Below, in pieces: positions 11,836-22,091 of a stretch of DNA of 64,000 bases. The position numbers were made by a program, and so were the translations under genes. The stretch lies in assembly GCF_036898095.1 (NCBI RefSeq), contig NC_090761.1, positions 44,492,986 through 44,556,985 on the forward strand, given 5' to 3'. Each line of letters begins with the position of its first letter. The first letter of the stretch is position 1. Below the pieces are notes generated by a model. That model had not been told where the DNA came from, ran no database searches, and was given only the letters and a program-made list of their open reading frames with translations. Source of the stretch: Palaemon carinicauda (Eukaryota > Arthropoda > Malacostraca > Decapoda > Palaemonidae).

Positions 11836-12114
11836 ACTTCATGTACCTTCTTCACGTCTCACCTTTGCCGCTTTATAGATCCAGACAACGTGAGAGTCTG
11901 GCTTCATTGTTTTATCATCATCATCATCATCATCCGCTCTATGCGTCATGCTCCGGTCTATTCAAGAATATTATATTTCTCTCTGTTTCTGCTGGCTCAC
12001 AACAGATTAGCTAGCGTTTAATCCTTTGCTTTGGTGAGGAAAGCGATGGTTTGGTTTCGTGCCCTTGAAAATGTAGAATACATTTTTATCTAAGGTTATT
12101 AGTCGACCTTCATA

Positions 12115-12116
<2 letters not shown>

Positions 12117-12204
<88 letters not shown>
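12117..12204. repeat. (GA)n microsatellite, long
   Basis: About 88 bp of uninterrupted GA, one of the longest purine tracts in the window. Frames across it read only as RE or LS dipeptides. Confidence 0.97.
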
Positions 12205-12207
<3 letters not shown>

Positions 12208-13173
12208 CGTTAAAAGTTTTATTAAAGTAATTAGAATCATGAAGGCATCGTTCAAGCAATCCTTGCTCAGCAGTGCGAATCCATCCTTAAGATTCTCTCT
12301 ACATATTCTCACAGCAAGATGTGGCACGTCTCACTGGAAGGAAGCAATAACAAGTGGCCGTAACAAAATCAGAATATCGATAGTTGGATTTGAATTTTTG
12401 TGATGTCTGGGGTTCTTTTTAGCATGATCTAAAAAGCTCCTGATGACCCGCAATTTGATATTTTATTATTTTAATACGTTGTAATTATAATGATAAGAAA
12501 TGTTTACTAGATTGCATTGATGTTGATAAACCCTTCATACGCAATGTGAAGTGTCCAATATAACTGCTTTACCTGATTGATTAGTCACTCACTTTTACAG
12601 TGAATCCCATTGCTAAGATGCAAATGATTTATTGATGAGATTACCTTATTTTTAGATTATTTAATTATTTTTTAGAGTATTGTTAGTCCACTGATATTCA
12701 CCTGTGTTTTGATACGTTTAGTTTTGTAATTCCAAAAATATGTTCGTGAGACATCTCGTTTTCTTACATTCTTTTCATATAATTAAATGCCCCAAAAAAT
12801 CTTAAATTATCCACCAGCAAATAAATATTGACCACTGAAGGGCAGTTAGAAGCGATATGATTAATGTCTAAAAAAGAAAAATGTATCTGGCCTTTCTTCT
12901 GTTATTTGATTTGTAGAGTTGCCTTATTAGACAAATTAGGGATGGCTGGATTAGGTTAATTGAGATTAATTCTCGGGAAGGCTTTGGTGAATTGCTACCT
13001 GTCCTGAAGGTAAAAGTACCGAAGTAATTAGGTGATTAGGAAGTCCGTGGCCCCAACGCTTGACGAGGTGATTCGATACAAATATCAGATATAGGTTTCA
13101 AGGTATCATATGTTCCTTATCAGTAATGTCAAGAAATTCTCCTGGTCTTTGTTATGTAAATAACCTGTTTCTT

Positions 13174-13176
<3 letters not shown>
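12205..13176. other. No recognisable gene
   Basis: AT-rich sequence with short open frames only and no recognised repeat family. Confidence 0.5.

Positions 13177-13238
<62 letters not shown>
13177..13238. repeat. (AT)n microsatellite
   Basis: About 62 bp of AT dinucleotides. Confidence 0.95.
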
Positions 13239-13242
<4 letters not shown>

Positions 13243-14105
13243 TGTGCGCGTGTCTGTGTGTATGCGTGGGAGTTTGTTTTTTGTTTGTTTATTTCGTGTG
13301 CTTTGGTGTTCATGATAAGGCCAGATGGAGAGAAAATCTAAAGAATGATGGAAAGCCTTACTTGGTGTAGTGTTTTCAAACTCGAAAATTTAGGAATATT
13401 ATACATACAAAAAGGCTTCCCATCTCGTCTCGTAGATTGAGTCCCGCGCATATTATATGTCATGAGACCTTTCGGAAACTGATGGTATGCGTAGATATTT
13501 TACATTAATATTTCATTTTATGTAAATTCGTTATTAAGGGTAGTGGTCGCGTATTTTTTTTCTATTTACGGATATTGTTTAATTGGAGATAACATTTGTT
13601 TATAGTAAGGAAGAAACTTTTTCAGTTTTCTATGGAAGACATTTAATCATATAGTTGTTTTAGTTTTACAGTCGTAACCTGGTTAAGGACCTCAAGTTAA
13701 GACCCGTCAGAATATATATTATTTCATGTAGGGAAAAAGTAAGCAAGATAGATGTTCTTTCAGGTTTCAAGCCCACTAGATAGGTTATATAATTCACAAA
13801 CGTTTCAGGAAAATTTAAGCGATCGATTAGAACACTGCATCACGATCAATTGGTTGAAAGTTGTTTGAAATTCTGGTTATCATAAACCAAATCCCTCCGT
13901 ACTTAAGTTTTGGTTGAGAGCTGGATCTTGATCTGGAAACGAATGTTCAGCAAATTTTGAGAAGGAACCGTTGTCGCTGAATGTTTAACTTTGTCATCTG
14001 GAGTCTGGACCCACTTCCGGGAACGAATTTTCAGTATCCTGTAACCTTTTCGCGGTGGTTTTAAAGTCATCGAAATGAGCATCCTTTCAAGGTAGTTATG
14101 TGGTA

Positions 14106-14300
14106 TTAGTGCACGCGATCCGTCAAAAATGACTGCTAAATATTTAGATAGATATACACACACATTTAACGCTATCCGTTCATCTCCCTTTCCTAATTAC
14201 CTCTCGGGATACCCCATGTAAGCAGGGTGCTACTACTCCCTCTCCCCCTACCCGAGAGACGGAATATATATCCAGACACTTTCTCTTTATTATATAGGGT
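14106..14300 (-). mobile_element. Family B interspersed element (unclassified), copy a
   Basis: Minus-strand copy of a family found seven times in the window. Read on the plus strand it runs from the GTGCACGCGATCCGTCAAAAA end, through TGACTGCTAAATATTTAGAT and CTCCCTCTCCCCCTACCCGA, to CCAGACACTTTCTCTTTATT and ATATAGGG. The order of conserved blocks is the same as in the other copies (28.2, 34.7, 39.5, 40.5, 47.9 and 61.6 kb). No protein is encoded. There are no obvious terminal inverted repeats, and one end carries a small hairpin (CGTCA/TGACG). Confidence 0.8.
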
Positions 14301-14551
14301 AGATGACAGAAGTACACTGAAAGAAGGATCAACTGACTATAGTAAATTTGATTTATTTTGCCTTGTTGACTGCCAAGGTTATTTGATATTTTGATACGTA
14401 TATCAACGTCAAACTTTATGTAATCGAGTTTTTTCTTTTCACTCGAAACTAGTTTCACTGGTCACCTCGGATATGTCTTCAGGAAAAGGGGTTTGTATTT
14501 ACAATATTCGGAGTTAATATTCCAGGAAATTTGTCTGGTGCATGTCTGTTT

Positions 14552-15109
14552 TTAAAAAAGCCGGCTTTTCTGCGAAACAGGCACATAGCAAACTGTGCAG
14601 TTCTTAGCTTCTAGGAAAGATGCATCGACCGGGATTGCTTTATAAAGTCGGAACTCGCAAAGGTAGTGATGGGGGGCTGAGTTGGAGAGAACTTCAAATA
14701 GGTCGCGTGTTTGGCTATGGCAGGTTAGCATAGTGTTTAATATATTCCTTTGCGTCTGCCCAGACATGCAAACACGGCTATTTATAAGCCACTGCCCGTC
14801 TTGTCGACGGTGTAGTCTGAAGTTGTAATACTACGTGATAGGTAAGCGATTGCCAAGGCTGCGCTGCCAAGCTGTCTGGAGGAAAGCTTGACTGACAGTA
14901 CTGGATGGCGAGGACAAAGCATCGATGACGGACGCTGGGTCGTAGAGTTCGCTCCCAGGGCATCTGGCATGAACTCTTTTGTGTGTCTTGGACCCCGTCG
15001 CTTCATCATTGACTTCTTCATCGTCAAGGACGCTCTTATCCAATACCCGAATAGGAGACTGATTTCGAGATGGTAATTTTTTTTTTTTTTTATCAGTCAC
15101 AGCTTTACA
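14552..15109 (-). other. GC-richer, stop-poor patch; possible exon or decayed gene
   Basis: In one minus-strand frame (about 15109 down to 14552) only a single stop (TAG at 14831-14833) interrupts roughly 183 codons. This gives two blocks of 89 and 71 codons joined by a 22-codon bridge. The peptide includes KSVLDDEEVNDEATGS and CEFRLYKAIPVDASFLEAK, which I do not recognise. The other two minus-strand frames are also open over 14.85-14.96 kb, so base composition rather than selection may explain the lack of stops. There is no confident start, splice site or domain. Confidence 0.25.
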
Positions 15110-15158
15110 TTAGCTTTGATGTTTATTTCTTGACTTGTGCTTTACAGTATTGACATTG

Positions 15159-15161
<3 letters not shown>

Positions 15162-15229
<68 letters not shown>
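15162..15229. repeat. (GA)n microsatellite
   Basis: About 68 bp of GA dinucleotides. Confidence 0.97.
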
Positions 15230-15235
<6 letters not shown>

Positions 15236-15578
15236 AACAGTTAGCATTTTGCCTAAACATGGCGTTGTTCCACAGGAAAAATACCAAGGTCGCTGTTACA
15301 TTCATACCATGACGTGTGAATTGTCGATTACCCCCTTTGAACATTACATGATTATTCAAATAGCTTGTATGTAATATTGCGTGATTTGTTCGTAGTAAAT
15401 TGAAATTTTCAGTAAATTCTATATTTATTTGATATGTCTGGCGGATATCATTGCTGTTTACATTGTGGCAAGTGTCCTTCTTTCTATTAGTAGATACATA
15501 GTTCGCACCTGGTTTGAACACTAAATTTAGCAACACATGGCTATCAAACATCTGCTGAAACGATGCGGATGCCGTCAT

Positions 15579-15720
<142 letters not shown>

Positions 15721-15919
15721 ATGATTGGGATTATATATTGAACCTTGCATCTTTTAGATTTTATGTTTATAAAGTACCCTTCCGATAAATGCCAGATCTG
15801 AAAGCATATTTTATATATGCAAACAAACTTATTTTTTTTTTATCACTGTTGGTTATTTTTCTTATAATGTACGCTGATGTTTAAAAAAGGTATGATGCTT
15901 TATTTAATCTTCATTTTTC

Positions 15920-15932
15920 ATATATATATATA

Positions 15933-15970
<38 letters not shown>

Positions 15971-15981
15971 TATATATATAT

Positions 15982-16041
<60 letters not shown>
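15920..16041. repeat. Interrupted (TA)n array with periodic AAATT
   Basis: A TA array broken three times by AATTTA/TAAATT inserts, each of which keeps the local palindrome, followed by a pure TA tail. The interruptions at about 15931, 15967 and 15985 suggest short segmental copying inside the array. Confidence 0.9.
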
Positions 16042-16042
<1 letters not shown>

Positions 16043-16185
16043 CAATTACGGATATTTTTAATACAATTGCACTGAGTGATCCCGGCCCTCCAATTGTACC
16101 AAGGGACTGAATAGCCTCGCAGACCCTAGCCGAATTTATAAATGAAATCCATTTCAAACATTCCAGTTATACGAGTTGAATATTT

Positions 16186-16190
<5 letters not shown>

Positions 16191-16233
<43 letters not shown>
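16191..16233. repeat. (CA)n microsatellite
   Basis: About 43 bp of CA dinucleotides. Confidence 0.95.
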
Positions 16234-16236
<3 letters not shown>

Positions 16237-16353
16237 AAATTAATAGAATTGGAGGTAGAAATGGGTGATCTGTTGTGGTATGACAGTTTTTTCTTGATTT
16301 ATATATTTTTCCTTCTCATTCATAATATATAATAAAAAAATGTATCTATTGTG

Positions 16354-16355
<2 letters not shown>

Positions 16356-16422
<67 letters not shown>
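16356..16422. repeat. (CT)n microsatellite
   Basis: About 67 bp of CT with a TTT interruption near its right end. Confidence 0.95.
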
Positions 16423-16537
16423 GATAGAATAGGAGAGATATTCTTTTATAAAATCAAAGGTATAATATTGATAGTTATCAAATGTAATCTAATTTAAATT
16501 ATGATGTATGCATAGATATAGTTCTATATCTGATTAT

Positions 16538-16590
16538 TCTTTTTTTCTTTGCAGGTAATTTACAACGCGATTGATCTGAATTGGGTAAGA
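16538..16590 (+). promoter_or_regulatory. Candidate recursive-splicing ratchet point with 30-nt open segment
   Basis: A long pyrimidine tract ending CTTTGCAG (acceptor, AG at 16553-16554) is directly joined to GTAATT, a donor-like start. After 30 nt a second donor, TTGG/GTAAGA, begins at 16585. The segment 16555-16584 is open in one frame only (VIYNAIDLNW) and its length is a multiple of three. It could be a microexon, or the zero-length ratchet site plus recursive-splice exon described for very long introns in flies and vertebrates. The peptide is not recognised. Chance occurrence cannot be excluded. Confidence 0.3.
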
Positions 16591-16785
16591 TTCATATATT
16601 GGTTTTTGCGCATGTGATCATTGATATTTCAGTGCTTCTTATTTTGTGTTGTGTCTTCGGTATCAAGGTGAACTAATTTTACCGTTTCCACATAATGTTA
16701 TGTGGCTTGTTGAGGAGGTCTTCCCATTTTGATGACAGTAATGAAAATGCCTGTTTCGCTCTCCCTTTCTTTAACACACGCTATG

Positions 16786-16997
16786 TACAGTTGGACTCAG
16801 AAATTCTTGGTACAACTAGCTGTGAAGAAGTGCACCTAGTCACACCCTTACCGCACGGTGAGGTCCTGTATTTAGCCCCGCCCACCACCTCTGCCATCTC
16901 CTTAGACATCTGTGTTATTATTCACAGCGCGATAAGGGTGTGAAAGGGTGCACTTCTTCGGAGCTATGTGTGCCAGGGACTCTTGTGTCCAACTGTA
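16786..16997. mobile_element. MITE-like element with about 70-bp terminal inverted repeats
   Basis: The ends are TACAGTTGGACTCAG and its near-complement TTGTGTCCAACTGTA. Inverted similarity continues inward through GTGAAGAAGTGCACC / GGGTGCACTTCTTCGG and CACACCCTTACCGC / GCGATAAGGGTGTG, covering about 70 bp on each side. The roughly 70-bp centre is unique. The element is bounded by TA on both sides, as expected for Tc1/mariner-type insertion. It is 212 bp long and encodes no transposase, so it would be non-autonomous. The open frame crossing it is accidental. Confidence 0.8.
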
Positions 16998-17122
16998 TCA
17001 TTCTTTGAGACTGCCTTGGCTGATTACCAGGCGATTATATCACCGGTTCAGTTCTGGCTTATGAGGAATAATATGCAATAGTAAATAACCTCAATTTCAA
17101 ATTTTTGTGACGGTTAACACAC

Positions 17123-17124
<2 letters not shown>

Positions 17125-17176
<52 letters not shown>

Positions 17177-17181
17177 CTCTC
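17125..17181. repeat. (CT)n microsatellite
   Basis: About 57 bp of CT with one G interruption. Confidence 0.95.
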
Positions 17182-17803
17182 AAAGGAGTGCTGAAAGTCA
17201 TGCTCGGCAGCAGCAGGTGGATCCTCGGTGAATCTAATCAAAGGAAAGATGATGAACGTGGAAGGAATATACTGTATACACAGCTGCTGTAGGTTCAGCT
17301 CCACGGTCGGGTGGTGGCAATATCGGGTGGGAGGATTTTATGTACATAGCCTGATGGGGGAAAGGGATAAGGAGGGATAGCATTCTCTGATTAAGGAAAG
17401 AGAGTCCATCTTGGGACGCCCATTGGTGTTGTTGTTTCAGAGGTATGGAGCCTAGGAGGGGAGGAAAGCGCTGAGATGTTATCTGTGACGTTTGATGATT
17501 CAAGATTTCGCTAGAAATGTAACAATACCTTCATTTTTCTTCATGTAGATTCTAGTGGATCATTGTTTTGCAATAGTTTTTAGGATATCTATATTGTTTT
17601 GATCTATTTCATTTGTTGATTGCTAGAATTTCAGTCAGTTTGCATATTTTTCATTTATATCCTGTCAACTTTTATATAGAATAATTCTGTAAACCATTTT
17701 TTTCTATGGGCCTTATCGTGATAGATTTAAAATCAGATGGCTCCGTGTTTCAGTTTTGTTGGATCATAAACAAAATCAAAATATATACACCAAACCAATC
17801 CCC

Positions 17804-17807
<4 letters not shown>
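17182..17807. other. No recognisable gene
   Basis: An 89-codon minus-strand frame at 17234-17503 shows no recognised motif. No repeat family is recognised. Confidence 0.5.

Positions 17808-17873
<66 letters not shown>
17808..17873. repeat. (CT)n microsatellite
   Basis: About 66 bp of CT, preceded by a short C run. Confidence 0.95.
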
Positions 17874-17877
<4 letters not shown>

Positions 17878-18024
17878 TTTCAAGGTCCAGTGCGGTTATT
17901 CCTAAATTTTGATATTCATAAATGCTTTGATAAAATATCGAGTTCATTGCATGATTTTCAGATTTATTATCGTTACTTCTATAGCTATAAATTACAATGT
18001 TGTCAAATATGATCGTATAGCTAG

Positions 18025-18028
<4 letters not shown>

Positions 18029-18098
<70 letters not shown>
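18029..18098. repeat. (AT)n microsatellite
   Basis: About 70 bp of AT dinucleotides. Confidence 0.95.
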
Positions 18099-18101
<3 letters not shown>

Positions 18102-18610
18102 TCCCCTTAATGAATGACTGTTCCTTTCTTATTCACTATCTTTGCTCAGTAACTGTTCAAGATAATTGATACTGCTACTTAAGATTCATCGTACTATGAA
18201 AAGGGTAAACATAGTTATTGTTTGCGTGGGATAAGAATACAAATTATCTTCATACCATATCAGTTTGCAGATGTTTAATAACAATTCTCAGCAGGGGTTA
18301 GTTTATCAATTTAATCACCTCCAACGACCTATGCTGTGTAGGCTCATGTGAACCATCTGACGGTGACCAAGGAACTAAAACAAGTTGGGAAGGCAAATGA
18401 CCAGAGAACAAAGCCTTTACTGTAGCGGTCATAGTGTTGAACTTGAAAGTGAACAGACGTCGGACAAGACCTGGTTAAGATATTGAACGGTTGGCTAAGC
18501 ATGGAAGTTGAGGAACTTATCGTGCTAGCCTGTATATTTGAATAACTTGCGCTGTTGAGAGTTGTGGTTTCGATTGCTGGTCATTGTTTATTCTTGTAGT
18601 TTATATATAT

Positions 18611-18905
18611 GAGAGATTACTCGAGTGCCATATGTGGACGAGATCATGATGAGGGGTAGATGGAGATGGTTTGGGCACTCTCTTTGCACTCCCCAAGAGA
18701 GATTAGTTCACCAAACATTTAGCTGGGCTCCACAAGGCACTAAAAGAGCTGGAAGACCCAGGCCTATATGGCTAAGGACTATGAAGCCCGAAGTTGGAGA
18801 TGATGAATGGAGAAGTATTGAATTAAAAGTTCAAAATAGAGACGACTGGCGAAATCTAACCGAGGCCCTTTGCGTCTATAGGCGTAGGGGGGAGATGATG
18901 ATAAT
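18611..18905 (+). pseudogene. 3' fragment of an RTE-like LINE (end of endonuclease/reverse transcriptase)
   Basis: One open plus-strand frame reads the characteristic carboxyl end of RTE-type non-LTR elements. It contains RGRWRWFGHSLCTPQERLVH, then GTKRAGRPRPIWLR, then VQNRDDWRNLTEAL and a basic end. The W-x-GH, GRPRxxW and DR-xx-W spacings are those of the family tail. A GATGATGATAATGA trinucleotide tail follows, like that of the shorter copy at 4538-4630. Only about 95 of the roughly 1,000 residues of such a polyprotein remain, and the frame is closed upstream by a stop at 18610. The element is 5'-truncated and dead. Confidence 0.85.
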
Positions 18906-19602
18906 GAGTTTAAATATAAGCTTAGGTTTTGCGTTGAATTGTGATCCCTGTAACTGCTACTTCATCCGTGGTTTTTTCTATACCGGATAACCGTCGAAAA
19001 ACTTCACGGCTTCGTTATTGTACAGTAGGAGTATGTTTATTCAATAGTATTGGCTATGATTAGCTTACCCTTAGCCGTTGTTGCAGTAATCAGACCCTCT
19101 GGGTAATCTAATTCCATTGTGAAGTTTGTACTTGGAAAAGTGCTGTATGATCCAGGAAGATGGGCAGGGTTGGAAGACTGCAGATCTAAACTTGGCTTTT
19201 GTGGACCATAGACTGTTTACATCGATTTCCGTTGCGTTATTATATAATAGAATTGAGTAATAAATAGTTAGCAGCTCTTCTTACAGTGCTGCAAATTCAT
19301 TGGAATTACCTAATATTAAAACTTATAAAATGAGGCCATCATGACTTGGTTACGGAACTAATTCTCCACTTTCGTTTAAAGAGGTGAACCCTAATAGGAA
19401 AGTGCATAATTTAAATTTAGAATGCCCCCTAAACGATGCCTTCAAGCAGAACCACATTCAGCAATCATAGTTTGAATAACCGAAGCTGGGAAAAAAATTG
19501 CTATATCAACATGAATTTGAATTATTGTTTACAAGGAAATGGTTAATTCAAATTGTGAAACCAAACGAAGAAACAAACACCACCTGGGCATGTTCCGATC
19601 AC

Positions 19603-19603
<1 letters not shown>
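18906..19603. other. No recognisable gene
   Basis: AT-rich unique-looking sequence. I see nothing further to annotate. Confidence 0.5.

Positions 19604-19666
<63 letters not shown>
19604..19666. repeat. (GA)n microsatellite
   Basis: About 63 bp of GA dinucleotides. Confidence 0.97.
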
Positions 19667-19668
<2 letters not shown>

Positions 19669-20111
19669 TAGCGTGGCCTTTCGCGTGACTGACCATCACC
19701 AGACCCTCACTCACTCCCTGGATGTAAGGATCTCGAGGGGTAGGATAGATTGGGTATTCCTGCCTCTCTTAGGACAATGGGTACGTTGGTACTGTACCCC
19801 CTCCCTATGGAAGGGAGAGGGCATAGTGGGTATGGTCGGACGAGCACGATTGTATCTCGGGTTACCTTGTGTGTGTGTGTCTGTGTATAGAGATGCGGTT
19901 GGAGGGTCGCGTCTGGTCTTGGTTGTTGTTTCATCCCTGTAGTGTTTCCTCCTCCTCCTCCTCCTACTCCTATTACTGACGCCCTTTAACCCTCCCACAA
20001 TCTACCCCGGAGTCGTATCTTAATCGTAAGATGCCCTTGTTCTATTCTAGACTTTTCCTACCTCTTCTTCCTCCTCCTCCATCTCACATCACTCCTACCC
20101 CTCCTTCTCAC

Positions 20112-20224
20112 GTCATCAGAGCTTGACCCTGACTCATGGTCCGTATCATCAGGATAGTTTCCCGCTCTGCCATTGTCGTTGTCTGGAGTTCCGGCATATG
20201 TGAAACGTCTGCATCCGCCTTTCG
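20112..20224 (-). CDS. Candidate internal exon, 113 nt, unknown protein
   Basis: On the minus strand an acceptor (GATTCACATTTCCCCAG) precedes 113 nt of GC-balanced sequence that ends at a donor-like GATGAC/GTGAGA. With two leading bases, the frame gives 37 codons beginning KGGCRRFTYAGTPDNDNGRA and ending in an acidic, serine-rich ESGSSSDD. A second frame is also open and stops across the donor. The composition differs from the surrounding AT-rich DNA, and the first frame looks like a charged, disordered protein segment. I recognise no domain. It lies just beside a pyrimidine-rich CTCCT tract (19940-20105). It may instead be unique non-coding sequence. Confidence 0.25.
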
Positions 20225-20538
20225 CTGGGGAAATGTGAATCGGGTTATTTTTCTTTTGAAGTGTAGTGTAATAGGAAGATTTCTGAGTTTTATTATATTG
20301 AGTCTTTTTTTTTTGGAAAATACGTATTGTTGATACATATGTGTCCCACACCTAATTTACACAGAATATGGTCGCTTCAACGAAAGAAGCTTGTAATATT
20401 TTTTTTTTTTTTTGCTCATGGGAAGGATGAGTAAAAGAAGAGTGAGAAAAGTTAGCGAACTAATCATGGTAGGAAATAGTTTGGAAAGTTGAGTATTGGT
20501 AAGAGTAATGTAAAGTGTGGTATAACCACAATTTCATG

Positions 20539-20542
<4 letters not shown>

Positions 20543-20600
<58 letters not shown>
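20543..20600. repeat. (TA)n microsatellite
   Basis: About 58 bp of TA dinucleotides. Confidence 0.95.
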
Positions 20601-20602
<2 letters not shown>

Positions 20603-20833
20603 TAAATTTTTCTTGTTATGGTGGTCTTAAATGTAATTTAATACAATGATTACTTATTTTCCAATTTTGAAATTGAAACATGCCAAAATTGTTCTCTCTT
20701 TTTGTGTAATATCCTGGGTACTTTGATAAACCCCATATGATCCAGGGATAGTGTCTCGTAGTTAGCTTGAAGAAGTCGTCTTCAATCGAATCAGGTCAAT
20801 TCTTTAAAGATCCTAATAAGTTGACAAATTGAT

Positions 20834-21960
20834 TGTTTAATGTTTAATGTTCATTGGACAAAAAATATTTACATTCAAAGATTTACAAAAAGAAAAAAAG
20901 ACTCGGTCCAAGCCCATGTGGAGCAGAGCTCTTCGGGCAATAATACAACAAAATAATATCATCAATTAAGTAAAAATAAAAAATAAAGTAATTATGGATA
21001 TAGATATACAAAATGTACGCATACATATACATAATCATATGTATACAAATAGATACATATAAATGAGAATCTTAGCTTAAAAACAAATGGAAATGCATAT
21101 TTATATGATAAAGAAAGATGGTATATGAAATTTAATGGTATATACATTGAAAAATTGTAAATATTAAGCAAAAAACTCAGTAAAAGAACTAGTTTTACAA
21201 ATAAAAAAATATTCTAAACAATGAAACATACTTGCGTTGTGGTTAGGTAGGCAAGTATAAATATTTATTAATAAAGCTTAATACCCAGATAACAGGAGAT
21301 TTGTATATGATTTCTTAAAAGACCAAATGCTAAGCAGTGCCTTTAGATAAGTGGGCAGAGTATTCCAAAGTTTAATACCTTGGTATAGATACGATTGCTC
21401 GCATCTATTAATACGTATGAAAGGAAGAGTTAAGTTTGAATTTCTTGTTCCATATGGATGAACTGATTGTTCCAGAATTATTTTTCGTCTTAAATCTTGA
21501 AATTTGTTCAAAATAAGTGTTTGGAACATCATATTCATTAAGGAGAGCTTATAAGTGTCTTCTAGCTTCAATATCGAGAGAGACCGGAAGAGTGGCGATG
21601 TATGAGCTAAGTAATCACTGGAGCTTATGACTCTTACCAGTCTTTTTTGAATTACAATTAATGGTTGCAAGACATTTCTACTACTACTCCCCCACGCCGT
21701 ATTGCAGTAATTTGGGTGAGGAGATACTAACGAGTGATACAATTGTTTTATAATATATAAGGGGAAATACTCTTTTAATCTATATATGATACCCATTACT
21801 TTGGCAATTTTATTAACTGTCATATTTACATGCTCACAGAAAGTTAGTTTATTATCAAGAATTATCCCTAGAAATTTACCACTGGACTTCTGATCCAGTT
21901 GATTCAATTGGTCTTCTTTTAAATTAATTGTTTATGGGTTTTAAAACTATGCAGTGATCT
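20834..21960 (-). mobile_element. 5'-truncated CR1/jockey-like LINE with short 3' terminal repeats
   Basis: A minus-strand fragment holds the end of a reverse transcriptase frame (21278-21907), an AT-rich 3' untranslated region of about 440 bp, and a terminus of two exact TTAAACA heptamers plus a diverged third (20834-20853). Short tandem oligomers rather than poly(A) at the 3' end are typical of CR1-type elements. The body seems to stop near 21960, close to the C/CT tract at 22017. The catalytic part of the polymerase and the endonuclease are missing. Confidence 0.75.
21278..21907 (-). pseudogene. Reverse transcriptase carboxyl-terminal fragment of a non-LTR retrotransposon
   Basis: A 209-codon frame, the longest in the window. 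It carries the usual late-polymerase landmarks in order: FLGIILDNKLTFCEHVN near residue 12, LYHSLVSPHPNYCNTAWGSS near 57, LQPLIVIQKRLVRVISSSDY near 80, YLYQGIKLWNTLP near 174, and a final SFKKSYTNLLL. These fit the thumb and connection region of jockey/CR1-clade enzymes. The catalytic FADD/YADD block would lie further upstream and is not present; a stop occurs just upstream in the same frame. About a quarter of a normal ORF2 remains. The leading residue is not a true start codon. The frame itself is intact, so the insertion may be fairly young. Confidence 0.88.
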
Positions 21961-22016
21961 CTTGGAAATTTTTTAAGTTTAGATCCTTTGAGTTACTTTC
22001 AGAAAGTTAAGAATAG

Positions 22017-22018
22017 CC

Positions 22019-22088
<70 letters not shown>
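22017..22088. repeat. Poly(C) followed by (CT)n
   Basis: C12 at 22017-22028 passes directly into about 60 bp of CT. Confidence 0.95.

Positions 22089-22091
<3 letters not shown>

Noticed and set aside
11926..11942. (ATC)n as a possible minus-strand LINE (GAT)n tail
   Set aside because: The adjoining sequence does not match the RTE-like coding end convincingly.
12116..12403. Open frames of repeated RE or LS residues across CT/GA tracts
   Set aside because: Any uninterrupted CT or GA run is open in all frames. The residues are only dinucleotide readings, and the flanks have no coding character.
19940..20110. Pyrimidine-rich CTCCT stretch as a possible promoter element
   Set aside because: Irregular, with no initiator, TATA or gene in a suitable position.
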